Source of the DNA: Diaphorobacter sp. HDW4B
GTDB lineage: Bacteria > Pseudomonadota > Gammaproteobacteria > Burkholderiales > Burkholderiaceae_C
Length of the DNA stretch: 64,000 bases
Direction: 5' to 3'
Assembly (NCBI RefSeq): GCF_011305535.1
Contig: NZ_CP049905.1
Location: 1,002,001-1,066,000 of the forward strand
Shown here: positions 1-8,913 of the stretch, piece by piece
Numbering within the stretch: the first letter of the stretch is position 1
Layout: the number at the start of each line of letters is the position of its first letter
Made by a program: the position numbers and the translations under genes
Notes under the pieces: model-generated
The model's database searches: none
The model's input: the letters and a program-made list of their open reading frames with translations, nothing else
What the model was told of the DNA's origin: nothing

Positions 1-1
1 G

Positions 2-1858
2 CCCGACATCGGCAAAAGCCTGCTGGGCGACAACGGCTACGCCAGCCTGCAATCGCGCATCCAGCCGGGCGAAAGCGCCTTCTTCATCGTGCGCACGGAC
101 GGTGCCGAATCGTTCAAAGGATCGGGCTTTGTGCGCGGCGGCATCTACGACCGCGTGCAGGTCAAACAAGGTCCGGATTCGTTCACCTTCCGCGATCTCG
201 ACGCCTTCAATCTCTACGGCCTCGAAGCCGATGGCGCGCCGCGCTACACCGAATCGTCGATCTTCGTGATCCGCTCGGCATCGTTCTCCGCTGCTTATCC
301 ATGGAAGCTCGCGTTCCTCGGCAACCGTATCGATCAAGCCACCGGCCATCGCAGCTTTGCGGTGTTCGAAACCAACTACTGGATGCCCGAAAAGCTGCTC
401 GATGGCGGTCGCCCGAAAGTCGTCGAACCCGACGCGCCATGGGTGCGCGTGTGGAAAACGCAAAGCTGGAAGATCGCGCTGTTCGCGGGTCTGCTCACGC
501 TGCTCACCATCGTCTATGCCCTGCGCGAAAAGCTCACGCGCCTGTCCACGCACAAGAACAAGTGGCCGGTCAACGCCTTCAAATACAGCTTCTGGGCGAT
601 CAGCATCGTCTTCGTCGGCTTTGGCGCGATGGCGCAGCCTTCGATCACGCAGGTGCTGACCTGGTTCCACTCGGTGCTGTTCCAGTGGACGTGGACGCTG
701 TTCCTCACCGATCCGTTCATCTTCCTGTTCTGGATCTTCATCATCGTCACGGTGTTCCTGTTCGGACGCGGCCTGTTCTGCGGCTGGATCTGCCCGTTCG
801 GATCGCTGTCGGAAGCGCTCTACAAAGTCGCGCACCTCGTCGGCCTCAAGCGCTTTCAGTTCCAGCTTCCGCAGGTCTGGCATGACCGCCTGAAGTGGCT
901 CAAATACGTGATCTTTTTCGGTCTGCTCGCCGTGTCGCTGTACGACATGACACTGGCCGAAAAGCTCGCCGAAATCGAACCCTTCAAGACCACCTTCCTC
1001 GTCGGCATCACGAACCGCGCATGGCCGTATGGACTGTTCGTCTGCGTGCTGCTCGGCCTGTCGCTGTTCATCGAGCGTCCGTTCTGCAAATACCTCTGCC
1101 CGCTCGGCGCATCGCTGGCCATTCCCAGCACCTTCCGCTGGTTTGGCTTGAAGCGCAAACAGGACTGCAACAGCTGCAAGGCCTGCGCCGTGGGCTGCGG
1201 CGCGCAGGCCATCGACGCTGCCGGTCGCATCGACCATCGCGAGTGCCTGCACTGCCTCGACTGCATGGTGCTCTACACCGATGTGAAGGGGTGCCCGCCC
1301 CTCGCCAAGGAACGCAAGCGCCGCGAAAAGGACGGCCTCGAAATCACGCCCATCGGCAAGAACGGCTACTTCATCCCGATCACGCCCGACGCCACCTGGC
1401 AGGCACAGATCAGCGCCAAGGCAGTCAACGGTCCCGACCCACGCATGCCGACCGATCCCGTGCTGCTGGAGCGCCTCGACAAAGCTCCGCTCATCAAGCG
1501 CATCGCCCTCGAATTCGTGGAACACCTGAGCCCGTGGAGCAGCGCTGGCTGGGCCGAACACCGCATGTTCAACCTGCTCGCCGTTCCTGCTTTCATCGCC
1601 ATCATCGCCGCGTGGATTCTGCTCGGCATGGGCCGCATGTCGACCAGCGCCATCATCGTGAGCTGGTTTGTGTGGAGCGTGATCGAAGTGCTGCTGCGCC
1701 TTGGCAACCGTCGCTACGTGAAGGACGGTGCCTGGTGGCAAAGCCGCTACCGCGTGGCCAACCTCATGGACATGCTGAGCTATGTGGCGTTCAAGAACCT
1801 GCTGATCGGCGCGGCCCTGCTGCTGATCCTGCGCGCGGTGAACTGGACCGTCGCATGA
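2..1858 (+). CDS. nosR: NosR, nitrous oxide reductase regulator/electron donor protein (5' end outside the window)
   Basis: NosR is a membrane-bound flavo-iron-sulfur protein needed for nosZ expression and for feeding electrons to N2O reductase. The frame is open from the first base, so the N-terminus is missing; 618 residues are visible. The first part is the end of the periplasmic FMN-binding region. Several membrane helices follow, with an FCGWICPFG motif near 777-803 and a second CKYLCPLG motif near 1084-1110. A polyferredoxin tail carries CNSCKACAVGC (about 1168-1200) and CLHCLDC (about 1246-1266). Two more hydrophobic segments close the protein. The stop overlaps the nosD start in ATGA, so the two genes are translationally coupled. 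Confidence 0.95.
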   Translation, partial: PDIGKSLLGDNGYASLQSRIQPGESAFFIVRTDGAESFKGSGFVRGGIYDRVQVKQGPDSFTFRDLDAFNLYGLEADGAPRYTESSIFVIRSASFSAAYPWKLAFLGNRIDQATGHRSFAVFETNYWMPEKLLDGGRPKVVEPDAPWVRVWKTQSWKIALFAGLLTLLTIVYALREKLTRLSTHKNKWPVNAFKYSFWAISIVFVGFGAMAQPSITQVLTWFHSVLFQWTWTLFLTDPFIFLFWIFIIVTVFLFGRGLFCGWICPFGSLSEALYKVAHLVGLKRFQFQLPQVWHDRLKWLKYVIFFGLLAVSLYDMTLAEKLAEIEPFKTTFLVGITNRAWPYGLFVCVLLGLSLFIERPFCKYLCPLGASLAIPSTFRWFGLKRKQDCNSCKACAVGCGAQAIDAAGRIDHRECLHCLDCMVLYTDVKGCPPLAKERKRREKDGLEITPIGKNGYFIPITPDATWQAQISAKAVNGPDPRMPTDPVLLERLDKAPLIKRIALEFVEHLSPWSSAGWAEHRMFNLLAVPAFIAIIAAWILLGMGRMSTSAIIVSWFVWSVIEVLLRLGNRRYVKDGAWWQSRYRVANLMDMLSYVAFKNLLIGAALLLILRAVNWTVA

Positions 1859-3135
1859 ATCCCTTCTTACGACCTTGCCGATTTGTGATCCTTGCAGCGC
1901 TCGCCTGCAGCTTTGGCTGGATTCAAGCGGCCACCATTTCAGTCCAACCCGGAGAAGACATCGCCGCAGCCGTTGCAAAAGCCACTGCGGGCGATGTCAT
2001 CGAAATCGCGCGTGCGCAGTACCGCACCAATCTTTTGATCGACAAGCCGCTCACCCTGCGCGGCATCGACCGCCCCACCTTGAGCGGCGGCGAAGAAGGC
2101 GACACCATCCGCGTGACCGCGCCCGACGTGGTGATCGAAGGCCTGATCGTGCGCGACTCGGGCAGCAGCTTGAAGGACCAGAACGCGGGCATCTACATCC
2201 GCCCCGGCGCGCACCGCGCCATCGTGCGCAACTGCGACCTGACCTACAACCTGTTCGGCCTGTGGATCGAAAAAGCCGACGACGTGCTCATCGAAGGCAA
2301 CCGCATCACCGGCAAGCGCGACTACTCGTCCTCGCAACGCGGCAACGGCGTTCAGCTCTACAACACCAAGGGCGCGCGCATCTTCAACAACGACATCAGC
2401 TTCGTGCGCGACGCGCTGTATGTCGACGTGTCGCACCACGCGGTGTTTCGCGGCAACAAGCTGCACCACAGCCGCTACGGCACGCACTACATGAACTCCT
2501 ACTACAACCTGTGGGAGGACAACGACACCTACTACAACCGAGGTGGTCTCGCGCTCATGGAGGTGCGCAACCAGATCGTGCGCAACAACCGCGCCTGGGG
2601 CAATTCCGATCACGGCATCATGCTGCGCACCATCCAGGACTCGGTCATCGAGAACAACGTCGTCGCGGGCAACAACCGCGGCTTTTTCATCTACGACGTG
2701 GAGTACATCCAACTCACAGGCAACCTTGTCGTGGACAACGTGGTCGGCGTGCATCTTGCCGCCGGCTCCACGCGCAACGCGGTGGAGCGCAACGACTTCA
2801 TCTCCAACCGCGAACAGGTGCGCTACGTCGGCTCGCGCGACGAGCGCTGGGGCACGAAGGAAGGCAACCACTGGAGCAACTACCTCGGCTGGGACCGCGA
2901 CGGCAACACGCTTGGCGACGTGCCCTACGAAGCCAACGACATGGTGGACAGCCTCACCTGGCGCTACCCCAGCATCAAGCTGCTGCTGGCCAGCCCCGCC
3001 GTGCAGGCGCTCAAGCTCGTCAGCCAGCAATTCCCGATTCTTCGCATGCCCTCGGTGGTCGATCCCCACCCGCGCATGCAACCCGGCAACAACCAATGGA
3101 GAGATTGGCTTGGCAAGCATTTTCCCGGCCAGTAA
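1855..3135 (+). CDS. nosD: NosD, periplasmic copper-processing protein for N2O reductase
   Basis: NosD is a periplasmic right-handed beta-helix protein that works with the NosFY ABC transporter in building the copper-sulfide CuZ centre of NosZ. The protein has 426 residues, usual for the family. It starts with a Sec signal peptide (about residues 1-25, ending WIQA) followed by many short parallel-beta repeats rich in N, G and V, such as the IEGNRI and IRNNRA type, typical of CASH/NosD repeats. The ATG lies in the ATGA overlap with the nosR stop. The next gene, nosF, begins inside its 3' end. The sequence shows no disruption. Confidence 0.95.
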   Translation: MNPFLRPCRFVILAALACSFGWIQAATISVQPGEDIAAAVAKATAGDVIEIARAQYRTNLLIDKPLTLRGIDRPTLSGGEEGDTIRVTAPDVVIEGLIVRDSGSSLKDQNAGIYIRPGAHRAIVRNCDLTYNLFGLWIEKADDVLIEGNRITGKRDYSSSQRGNGVQLYNTKGARIFNNDISFVRDALYVDVSHHAVFRGNKLHHSRYGTHYMNSYYNLWEDNDTYYNRGGLALMEVRNQIVRNNRAWGNSDHGIMLRTIQDSVIENNVVAGNNRGFFIYDVEYIQLTGNLVVDNVVGVHLAAGSTRNAVERNDFISNREQVRYVGSRDERWGTKEGNHWSNYLGWDRDGNTLGDVPYEANDMVDSLTWRYPSIKLLLASPAVQALKLVSQQFPILRMPSVVDPHPRMQPGNNQWRDWLGKHFPGQ

Positions 3136-4063
3136 CGGCCCCGCACACACAGAGCCTCCCCCCGCGATTTCGATCAGCGCGGTGAGCAAGCAGTTCGGCG
3201 ATTTCACCGCCGTGAACAACGTCAGCCTCGACATCGCGCGCGGCGAAATATTTGGCCTCATCGGACACAACGGCGCAGGCAAGAGCACGCTGTTCAAGAT
3301 GATGCTCGGCCTGATTCCGCTGACCGCCGGAAGCATCCGCATCTCGGGCCAGGAGATCAACGGCAGCAAGGCCCGCGACGTGCGCCGCCACATCGGCTAC
3401 CTGCCCGAAAACGTGGTGCTCTATGACAACCTCGATGGTCTCGAAACGCTGAAATTCTTTGCGCGACTGAAGAACGCACCGCTTGCGCAATGCGCGGAAA
3501 TTCTGGAAAAAGTCGGTCTCGCACACGCAGGCAAGCGCCCTGTTCGTGCCTACTCCAAAGGCATGCGTCAGCGCCTCGGCTTTGCACAGGCCTTGCTCGG
3601 CTCGCCGCAAGTGCTGTTTCTCGACGAGCCCACCAACGGTCTCGACCCCAAGGCCATCCGCGAGTTCTACGTGACGCTGCGCGACCTGCAATCCAAGGGT
3701 GTCACGGTGATCATCACCTCGCACATTCTGGCCGAGCTGCAGGAGCGCGTGGATCGCCTCGCGATTCTCACGGCCGGAGAAATTCAGGCGCTCGGCACCG
3801 TGCAGGAACTGCGCGATCAATTGCACATGCCGCTGACTTTCGAGGTCGATGTCTCTGCGCAGGACGCACCACTCATCGCCGCTCATCTCCAACAAAGCAG
3901 CGGATTCGACGCGCAGATCACTCCCTTTGGTCTGCGCTTGCAATGCGACCGCGCACGCAAGGTGGAAGTGCTGAGCGCGCTCACTTCGCTGGGCGCTGTC
4001 GTCACCGACATCCGCATGCGCATGCCCTCGCTGGAGGACGTGTTCTTCGGCCTGAGCGAATGA
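3110..4063 (+). CDS. nosF: NosF, ABC transporter ATP-binding protein for N2O reductase maturation
   Basis: This is the ATPase subunit that powers the NosY membrane protein; together with NosD it supports CuZ assembly. Visible motifs are Walker A GHNGAGKST, the ABC signature region YSKGMRQRLG, Walker B VLFLDEPT and a switch His in TSHILAEL. The start is uncertain. I chose TTG at 3110 because GGAGAG at 3098-3103 sits six bases upstream; this gives 317 residues, close to the family norm of about 310, and overlaps the end of nosD by 26 bases. A GTG at 3182 is the alternative and would remove 24 residues. Confidence 0.92.
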   Translation: MASIFPASNGPAHTEPPPAISISAVSKQFGDFTAVNNVSLDIARGEIFGLIGHNGAGKSTLFKMMLGLIPLTAGSIRISGQEINGSKARDVRRHIGYLPENVVLYDNLDGLETLKFFARLKNAPLAQCAEILEKVGLAHAGKRPVRAYSKGMRQRLGFAQALLGSPQVLFLDEPTNGLDPKAIREFYVTLRDLQSKGVTVIITSHILAELQERVDRLAILTAGEIQALGTVQELRDQLHMPLTFEVDVSAQDAPLIAAHLQQSSGFDAQITPFGLRLQCDRARKVEVLSALTSLGAVVTDIRMRMPSLEDVFFGLSE

Positions 4064-4122
4064 ATGCACGCATGAGCGGCCCGCCCCACTGAACCCAGCC
4101 ACGACAAGAAGAAAAAATCACC

Positions 4123-4938
4123 ATGCAAGCACAACAAATCTGGACCATCGCCGCCAAGGAGTTTCGCGACCGCATCCGCAATCGCTGGGTGCTGGCCGTC
4201 GCGCTGGTGTTCGCGGTTTTCTCGCTCGTGATCGCCTATTTCGGCGGCGCGCAACAAGGCGTGGTCGGCTTTCGCTCCATTGAAATCACCATCGCCAGCC
4301 TCGTCAGTCTGGTGATCTATCTGATCCCGCTGATCGCACTATTGCTCGGCTTCGACGCCATCGTCGGCGAGCGCGAACGCGGCTCGCTCGACCTGCTGCT
4401 GTCGCTGCCGATCACCAGGCTGGAACTGCTGCTCGGCAAATACCTCGGCCTCGCCGCCGCACTTACCGCGTCCATGCTCGGCGGCTTCGGCGTCGTCATC
4501 GCCCTGCTGTTCGGGCAGATCGATTCGCGCGGCCTGTTTCACTTCATCGGCTTCATGTTCAGCTCGGTGCTGCTGGGGCTTGCGTTCCTGAGCCTCGCCG
4601 TGCTGCTGTCGGTGATCGCTCGCGACCGCACGCGCGCATCCGGCCTGGCAATTGCCGCATGGTTCTTCTTCGTGCTGGTGTTCGACCTGATCATGCTCGG
4701 CCTGCTCGTCGGCACCGGCGGTCGCGTCGGTGGCGACGCCTTCACCTGGCTGCTGCTGCTCAACCCGGCGGACGTGTTCCGCATCCTCAATGTCTTTTCA
4801 CTAGAAGACGTCCGCACGCTCTACGGCCTCGCCAGCATCGTGCCCCCCGCACTCGGCAACCCGCTCGCCATGGGCGCGGTGATGCTCGTGTGGATCGCAC
4901 TTCCTCTCATGATTGCCAAATGGAGATTCAAACCATGA
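4123..4938 (+). CDS. nosY: NosY, ABC transporter permease for N2O reductase maturation
   Basis: NosY is the membrane partner of NosF. The 271-residue protein is strongly hydrophobic with about six helices. It has the ABC-2 family feature of a cytoplasmic N-terminus (AAKEFRDRIRNRW) before the first helix, and an ERERGSLDLLLSLP segment typical of NosY/ABC-2 permeases around residues 83-96. It starts 59 bases after nosF, with a purine-rich stretch upstream (AAGAAGAAAAAA). Its stop overlaps the nosL start in ATGA. Gene order and fold together make the call firm. Confidence 0.94.
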   Translation: MQAQQIWTIAAKEFRDRIRNRWVLAVALVFAVFSLVIAYFGGAQQGVVGFRSIEITIASLVSLVIYLIPLIALLLGFDAIVGERERGSLDLLLSLPITRLELLLGKYLGLAAALTASMLGGFGVVIALLFGQIDSRGLFHFIGFMFSSVLLGLAFLSLAVLLSVIARDRTRASGLAIAAWFFFVLVFDLIMLGLLVGTGGRVGGDAFTWLLLLNPADVFRILNVFSLEDVRTLYGLASIVPPALGNPLAMGAVMLVWIALPLMIAKWRFKP

Positions 4939-5480
4939 TCACCGCTTACCGCTCCCTGACCAGCCACCTCATCACCGCCGCAATGCTTGGTGCGGCTGCA
5001 TTGACGCTCACCGCCTGCGGCAACGAATCCAAGTCAGCCCAAGCCTTAGGCCCAGTGGAAATCGACCGCTCCACCAGCTGCTCGCTCGACGGCATGCTGC
5101 TAGCCGACTACCCCGGCCCAAAAGCGCAGATCCTCTATGCAGACCAAGCCAAGCCCGCCTTCTTCTGCGACACCATGGAGCTGATCAACCAGTTGCACGC
5201 AGGCGAACAGGTCCGCGCCATCAAGGGCGCCTATGTGCAGGACATGGGCCGTGCCGACTGGAACCAGCCCCAAGGCCACTGGATAGACGCCAAGACAGCG
5301 ATCTACGTCGTCGGCAGCAAACGCCACGGCTCCATGGGCCCGACCATCGCCAGCTTCGCGCAAGAAGCCGATGCCAGCAAGTTCGTTCAGGAACACGGCG
5401 GCAAGGCCATGAAGTTTGAAGAGATCAAGCCAGGCATGGCCGATCTGAGCGGCGGCGCGCTGCACGACACCAGAATGTGA
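4935..5480 (+). CDS. nosL: NosL, copper-binding outer-membrane lipoprotein of the nos operon
   Basis: NosL is a Cu(I)-binding lipoprotein thought to deliver copper to apo-NosZ. The 181-residue protein has a lipoprotein signal with lipobox LTAC and lipidated Cys28. After it come the family motif GMLLADYPGPKAQI and a FCDTMEL segment, then SMGPTIASF and an E-rich C-terminal part (KAMKFEEI), as in other NosL proteins. The Cys and Met residues in these blocks are candidate copper ligands. It is the last gene of this nos run and is followed by a hairpin terminator shared with the convergent parC. Confidence 0.93.
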   Translation: MITAYRSLTSHLITAAMLGAAALTLTACGNESKSAQALGPVEIDRSTSCSLDGMLLADYPGPKAQILYADQAKPAFFCDTMELINQLHAGEQVRAIKGAYVQDMGRADWNQPQGHWIDAKTAIYVVGSKRHGSMGPTIASFAQEADASKFVQEHGGKAMKFEEIKPGMADLSGGALHDTRM

Positions 5481-5512
5481 GCCAGCGGCACACAACGCAG
5501 CCCTCCAAAGAA

Positions 5513-5550
5513 AAAGGTGCAGATGCTTTCAACAAGCATTCCGCACCTTT
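5513..5550. terminator. Bidirectional terminator between nosL and parC
   Basis: AAAGGTGC (5513-5520) pairs with GCACCTTT (5543-5550), and inside it ATGCTT (5523-5528) pairs with AAGCAT (5534-5539) around a five-base loop. The A-tract before and the T-tract after make it usable from both sides. It lies between the convergent nosL and parC stops. Confidence 0.75.
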
Positions 5551-5576
5551 GCGATTGGGACTGAAAAGCTGTCCGA

Positions 5577-7934
5577 TTATTCGACCCGGATCACATCCGC
5601 AATCTTGAACCCGAAATCCCCCGCCTTTCCCTTGCGGCCACGCGCAGCACGCGCGTTGTTGAGCGAGCGGATTTCAAGCGTCTCTTCGCGATCCTTGCCG
5701 CCACGGCCGATGCCGGTGAAGCGCACGCTGCGCGTGTAGGCGGCCGCTCCGGCGAGCTGGTCCTTGTCGTCGAGGTCGATGAGCATCAGGCCGCGACCAC
5801 CCTTTTCCATCATCTTGAGTTCGGCAATCTCGAACGTGAGAATGCGACCTGCGACCGATGCGCAGCACACATGCGTCGCGGGCACCAGGTCCGTACCAGC
5901 GCTGGTGAATGCGGCGTGCGATGGGCGGCACAGGGTTTCCTTGTCGCCGAGGCTCACGAACGATTTGCCGCCGCGATTGCGGGCGGTCATGTGTTCGACG
6001 GTGGTGATGAAACCATAGCCACCCGAGCCCGCCAGCAGCATGGCCGCGTTGTTCGGACCGGCGAAGTAGTGCACCGGTTGCGTGCCGCTTTCCAGATCGA
6101 TCAAGGTGGTGATCGGCTGACCGTCACCGCGTCCGCCCGGCAGTTGCGACACCGCGACCGAGTACACGCGGCCGTTGTTGCCGAAGACGATCAGCGTGTC
6201 GACGGTGCGGCATTCAAACGTGCCGTACAGTGTGTCGCCCGACTTGAAGCTGAAGCTGCCGGCCTCGTGGCCGTGGCCGGTGCGTGCGCGTACCCAGCCC
6301 TTTTCGGAGATGACAACGGTGACGGGTTCGTCCACCACCTTCACTTCGGCAACAGCCTTCTTTTCTTCCTGAATCAAGGTGCGGCGCGCATCGGCAAACT
6401 GCTTGGCGTCGGCTTCGATTTCCTTGATCATCAGGCGGCGCAGCGTGTTCGGGTTCGCCAGAATTTCTTCGAGCTTGCCCTGCTCTTCGCGCAGTTCCTT
6501 GAGTTCCTGCTCAATCTTGATCGCCTCGAGTCGCGCCAACTGACGCAGGCGAATTTCGAGGATGTCTTCGGCCTGGCGATCACTCAAATTGAAGCGGGCA
6601 ATCAACGCAGCCTTGGGCTCGTCGGAAGCACGAATGATCGCAATCACTTCATCAATATGCAGAAGAACCAGTTGACGGCCTTCATAAATATGAATGCGAT
6701 CCAGCACCTTGTTCAGGCGATGCTGCGAGCGGCGTGCAATCGTGGTCTGGCGGAAGCTGATCCACTCTTCGAGCATCTGGCGCAGCGACTTCTGCACCGG
6801 CTTGCCGTCGAGGCCGATCATCGTCAGATTGATCGACGACGAAGACTCCAGACTGGTGTGCGCGAGCAGCGTGGTGATGAGTTCCTGCTGCGGCACCTTG
6901 CCGGTCTTGGGCTCGATGACGATGCGCACGGGCGCATCCTTGCTCGACTCGTCGCGCACGCCGTCGAGCAGCGCCAGCATGCTGGCCTTGAGCTGGTTCT
7001 GCTCCTGCGTGAGCGCCTTCTTGCCGGTCTTGACCTTGGGGTTGGTGAGTTCCTCGATTTCTTCGAGCACCTTCTGCGTGCTCACGCCGGGCGGCAGTTC
7101 GGTGACGATCAACTGCCATTGGCCGCGCGCGAGTTCCTCGATCTTCCAGCGCGCACGCACCTTCATGCTGCCACGACCGCAGCGGTAGGCGTCGTGGATG
7201 TCCGAGGTGCTGCTGATGATCTGACCGCCGCCTGGATAGTCGGGACCGGGGATCAGCGCGAACAGTTCTTCGTCGGTGATCTTGGGTGACTTCACGAGCG
7301 CGATGCAGGCATCGGCCACTTCACGCAAATTGTGGCTGGGCACTTCCGTCGCCATGCCGACAGCGATGCCGCTGGCACCGTTGAGCAGCGAGAACGGCAG
7401 ACGCGCGGGCAACTGCCTGGGCTCTTCAAACGAACCGTCATAGTTGGGCATGAAATCCACGGTGCCCATGTCGATTTCATCTAGCAGCAGCGTGGTGATT
7501 TTTGCCAAGCGCGCTTCGGTGTAACGCATCGCCGCAGCGCCGTCGCCGTCGCGGCTGCCGAAGTTGCCCTGACCGTCGATCAACGGATAGCGCTGACTGA
7601 AATCCTGCGACAGACGCACCAGCGCGTCGTAGGCGGACTGGTCGCCGTGCGGGTGGTATTTGCCGAGCACGTCTCCGACCACGCGCGCGCTTTTCACGGG
7701 CTTGGCAGGTACGTTGCGCGTGGGGCCGCTGAAGCCGAGGCCCATGCGGTCCATCGCGAAAAGAATGCGGCGCTGCACGGGCTTCAAGCCATCGGTGACA
7801 TCGGGCAGCGCGCGGCCCTTCACAACGGAGAGTGCGTATTCCAGATACGCCTGTTGCGCGTACTGCGCCAGCTCCAGACCATCACCACCATCGGGCGGGT
7901 TGGTCGAAAATTCAAGTGTGGATTGATCGCTCAT
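5577..7934 (-). CDS. parC: DNA topoisomerase IV subunit A (ParC)
   Basis: ParC is the DNA-cleaving subunit of topoisomerase IV, which unlinks daughter chromosomes. The 785-residue protein has the winged-helix catalytic domain with active-site Tyr138 in AMRYTEARL. The quinolone-determining loop is [19 protein letters not shown] (residues 94-112). Then come the coiled-coil/gate region and a C-terminal part with irregular beta-pinwheel blades. I call ParC rather than GyrA because parE lies just upstream in the same operon and the GyrA box is not evident. The ATG overlaps the stop of the lytic transglycosylase gene (ATGA). The loop carries Gln99 where E. coli ParC has Ser80. Confidence 0.93.
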   Translation of the reverse strand: MSDQSTLEFSTNPPDGGDGLELAQYAQQAYLEYALSVVKGRALPDVTDGLKPVQRRILFAMDRMGLGFSGPTRNVPAKPVKSARVVGDVLGKYHPHGDQSAYDALVRLSQDFSQRYPLIDGQGNFGSRDGDGAAAMRYTEARLAKITTLLLDEIDMGTVDFMPNYDGSFEEPRQLPARLPFSLLNGASGIAVGMATEVPSHNLREVADACIALVKSPKITDEELFALIPGPDYPGGGQIISSTSDIHDAYRCGRGSMKVRARWKIEELARGQWQLIVTELPPGVSTQKVLEEIEELTNPKVKTGKKALTQEQNQLKASMLALLDGVRDESSKDAPVRIVIEPKTGKVPQQELITTLLAHTSLESSSSINLTMIGLDGKPVQKSLRQMLEEWISFRQTTIARRSQHRLNKVLDRIHIYEGRQLVLLHIDEVIAIIRASDEPKAALIARFNLSDRQAEDILEIRLRQLARLEAIKIEQELKELREEQGKLEEILANPNTLRRLMIKEIEADAKQFADARRTLIQEEKKAVAEVKVVDEPVTVVISEKGWVRARTGHGHEAGSFSFKSGDTLYGTFECRTVDTLIVFGNNGRVYSVAVSQLPGGRGDGQPITTLIDLESGTQPVHYFAGPNNAAMLLAGSGGYGFITTVEHMTARNRGGKSFVSLGDKETLCRPSHAAFTSAGTDLVPATHVCCASVAGRILTFEIAELKMMEKGGRGLMLIDLDDKDQLAGAAAYTRSVRFTGIGRGGKDREETLEIRSLNNARAARGRKGKAGDFGFKIADVIRVE

Positions 7935-8902
7935 TCGTTCGCAGACAAGTCTTGCAATGTGGCGCGCGATGCGGTGCGAACAGCCGAACTGTTGTCGCCG
8001 CCGACCGCGCCAAGAGGGGATGAGAAAGTGGAAGTGTCAGGTGCGGAAGGCGTGGTCGCGCCATCCGTGTGCGCCGCAGGAATTTCCATGCGGATGCGGC
8101 CCGTGACGGGTTGCTGCGGCTGCTGCTGAGTCTGGTACGCACGGTGCGCACGCAACGACTCGGGCGGCTTGAGCATCGCGTACAGGCCCAGCACGCTCTT
8201 CACATAATTTTGGGTTTCGCGGTACGACGGAATCTGGTTGCCAGCGCGCTGCACCGAGCCCTCGCCCGCGTTGTAGGCGGCCAGCGCCAGATCCTTGCGG
8301 CCGTCGAACATCTTCAGCAGATAACGCAGATAGTTCGCGCCCGCGCCCAGGTTGGTGACAGGGTCTTCGAGCTTCTGCGCCACGCTGCGTTTCTTGTCAG
8401 CCGACACGCCAAAACGCGACGCGGTTGCGGGCATCAACTGCATCAGGCCGACAGCGCCCTTGGGCGAGATGGCCTGCGCGTCGAAACCGGATTCGGTGGC
8501 GATCACTGCCTTGAGCAGTTCGTACTCAAGCCCGGAATTCTCGGCCGCGCTGCGGATGTGCGTGCGAACACGCTTGTAGCCGGGCGAGATGTCGATGAAC
8601 GCCAGCTTGCGCGCACCTGCGGCATCACGCGCGGAATCGAGCGAGTAGTCGGCCGGTGCGTTGGTGTTGGAGTTGGTGTCTGGTGCACCGTCGCGCGTCG
8701 AATCGAACTGATCGCCACGGAAAAAAAGCGAGTAGTTCGCGTCGATCTTCTCGGCCGCAAAATGCGTCACGCCGCGCGAATCGACATAGGCCCACAGATC
8801 GGCATGCGCCGACTGCTGCGCCGCGAAGAAGCACAGCAACGCCGTAACCGCAGGCATGCGCCAGCGCTTGGCTGTTGGTGTGTGGATTCGCGGCGTGAAC
8901 AT
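7931..8902 (-). CDS. Lytic transglycosylase (SLT domain) between the topoisomerase IV genes
   Basis: This is a periplasmic murein-cleaving enzyme of the soluble lytic transglycosylase (SLT/MltC-type) fold. The 323-residue protein has a signal peptide (about residues 15-34, ending SAHA). A DUF4124-like N-terminal stretch ([15 protein letters not shown]) follows, then the SLT domain with catalytic Glu137 in IATESGFD, the [10 protein letters not shown] block, and AYNAGEG later on. The C-terminus is Gln/Pro/Ser-rich and looks disordered. It sits 11 bases after parE and overlaps parC by four bases, so it is co-transcribed with topoisomerase IV. The exact family member cannot be named. Confidence 0.9.
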   Translation of the reverse strand: MFTPRIHTPTAKRWRMPAVTALLCFFAAQQSAHADLWAYVDSRGVTHFAAEKIDANYSLFFRGDQFDSTRDGAPDTNSNTNAPADYSLDSARDAAGARKLAFIDISPGYKRVRTHIRSAAENSGLEYELLKAVIATESGFDAQAISPKGAVGLMQLMPATASRFGVSADKKRSVAQKLEDPVTNLGAGANYLRYLLKMFDGRKDLALAAYNAGEGSVQRAGNQIPSYRETQNYVKSVLGLYAMLKPPESLRAHRAYQTQQQPQQPVTGRIRMEIPAAHTDGATTPSAPDTSTFSSPLGAVGGDNSSAVRTASRATLQDLSANE

Positions 8903-8913
8903 GGCTTGATGGC

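Noticed and set aside
1939-3393. 484-residue frame on the minus strand through nosD and nosF
   Set aside because: It is the reverse-strand shadow of two well-supported nos genes. It has a low-complexity Val/Ala/Asp-rich product with no domain and no ribosome site.
5871-7289. 472-residue plus-strand frame opposite parC
   Set aside because: Shadow of ParC with no domain; codon pattern matches the reverse strand.
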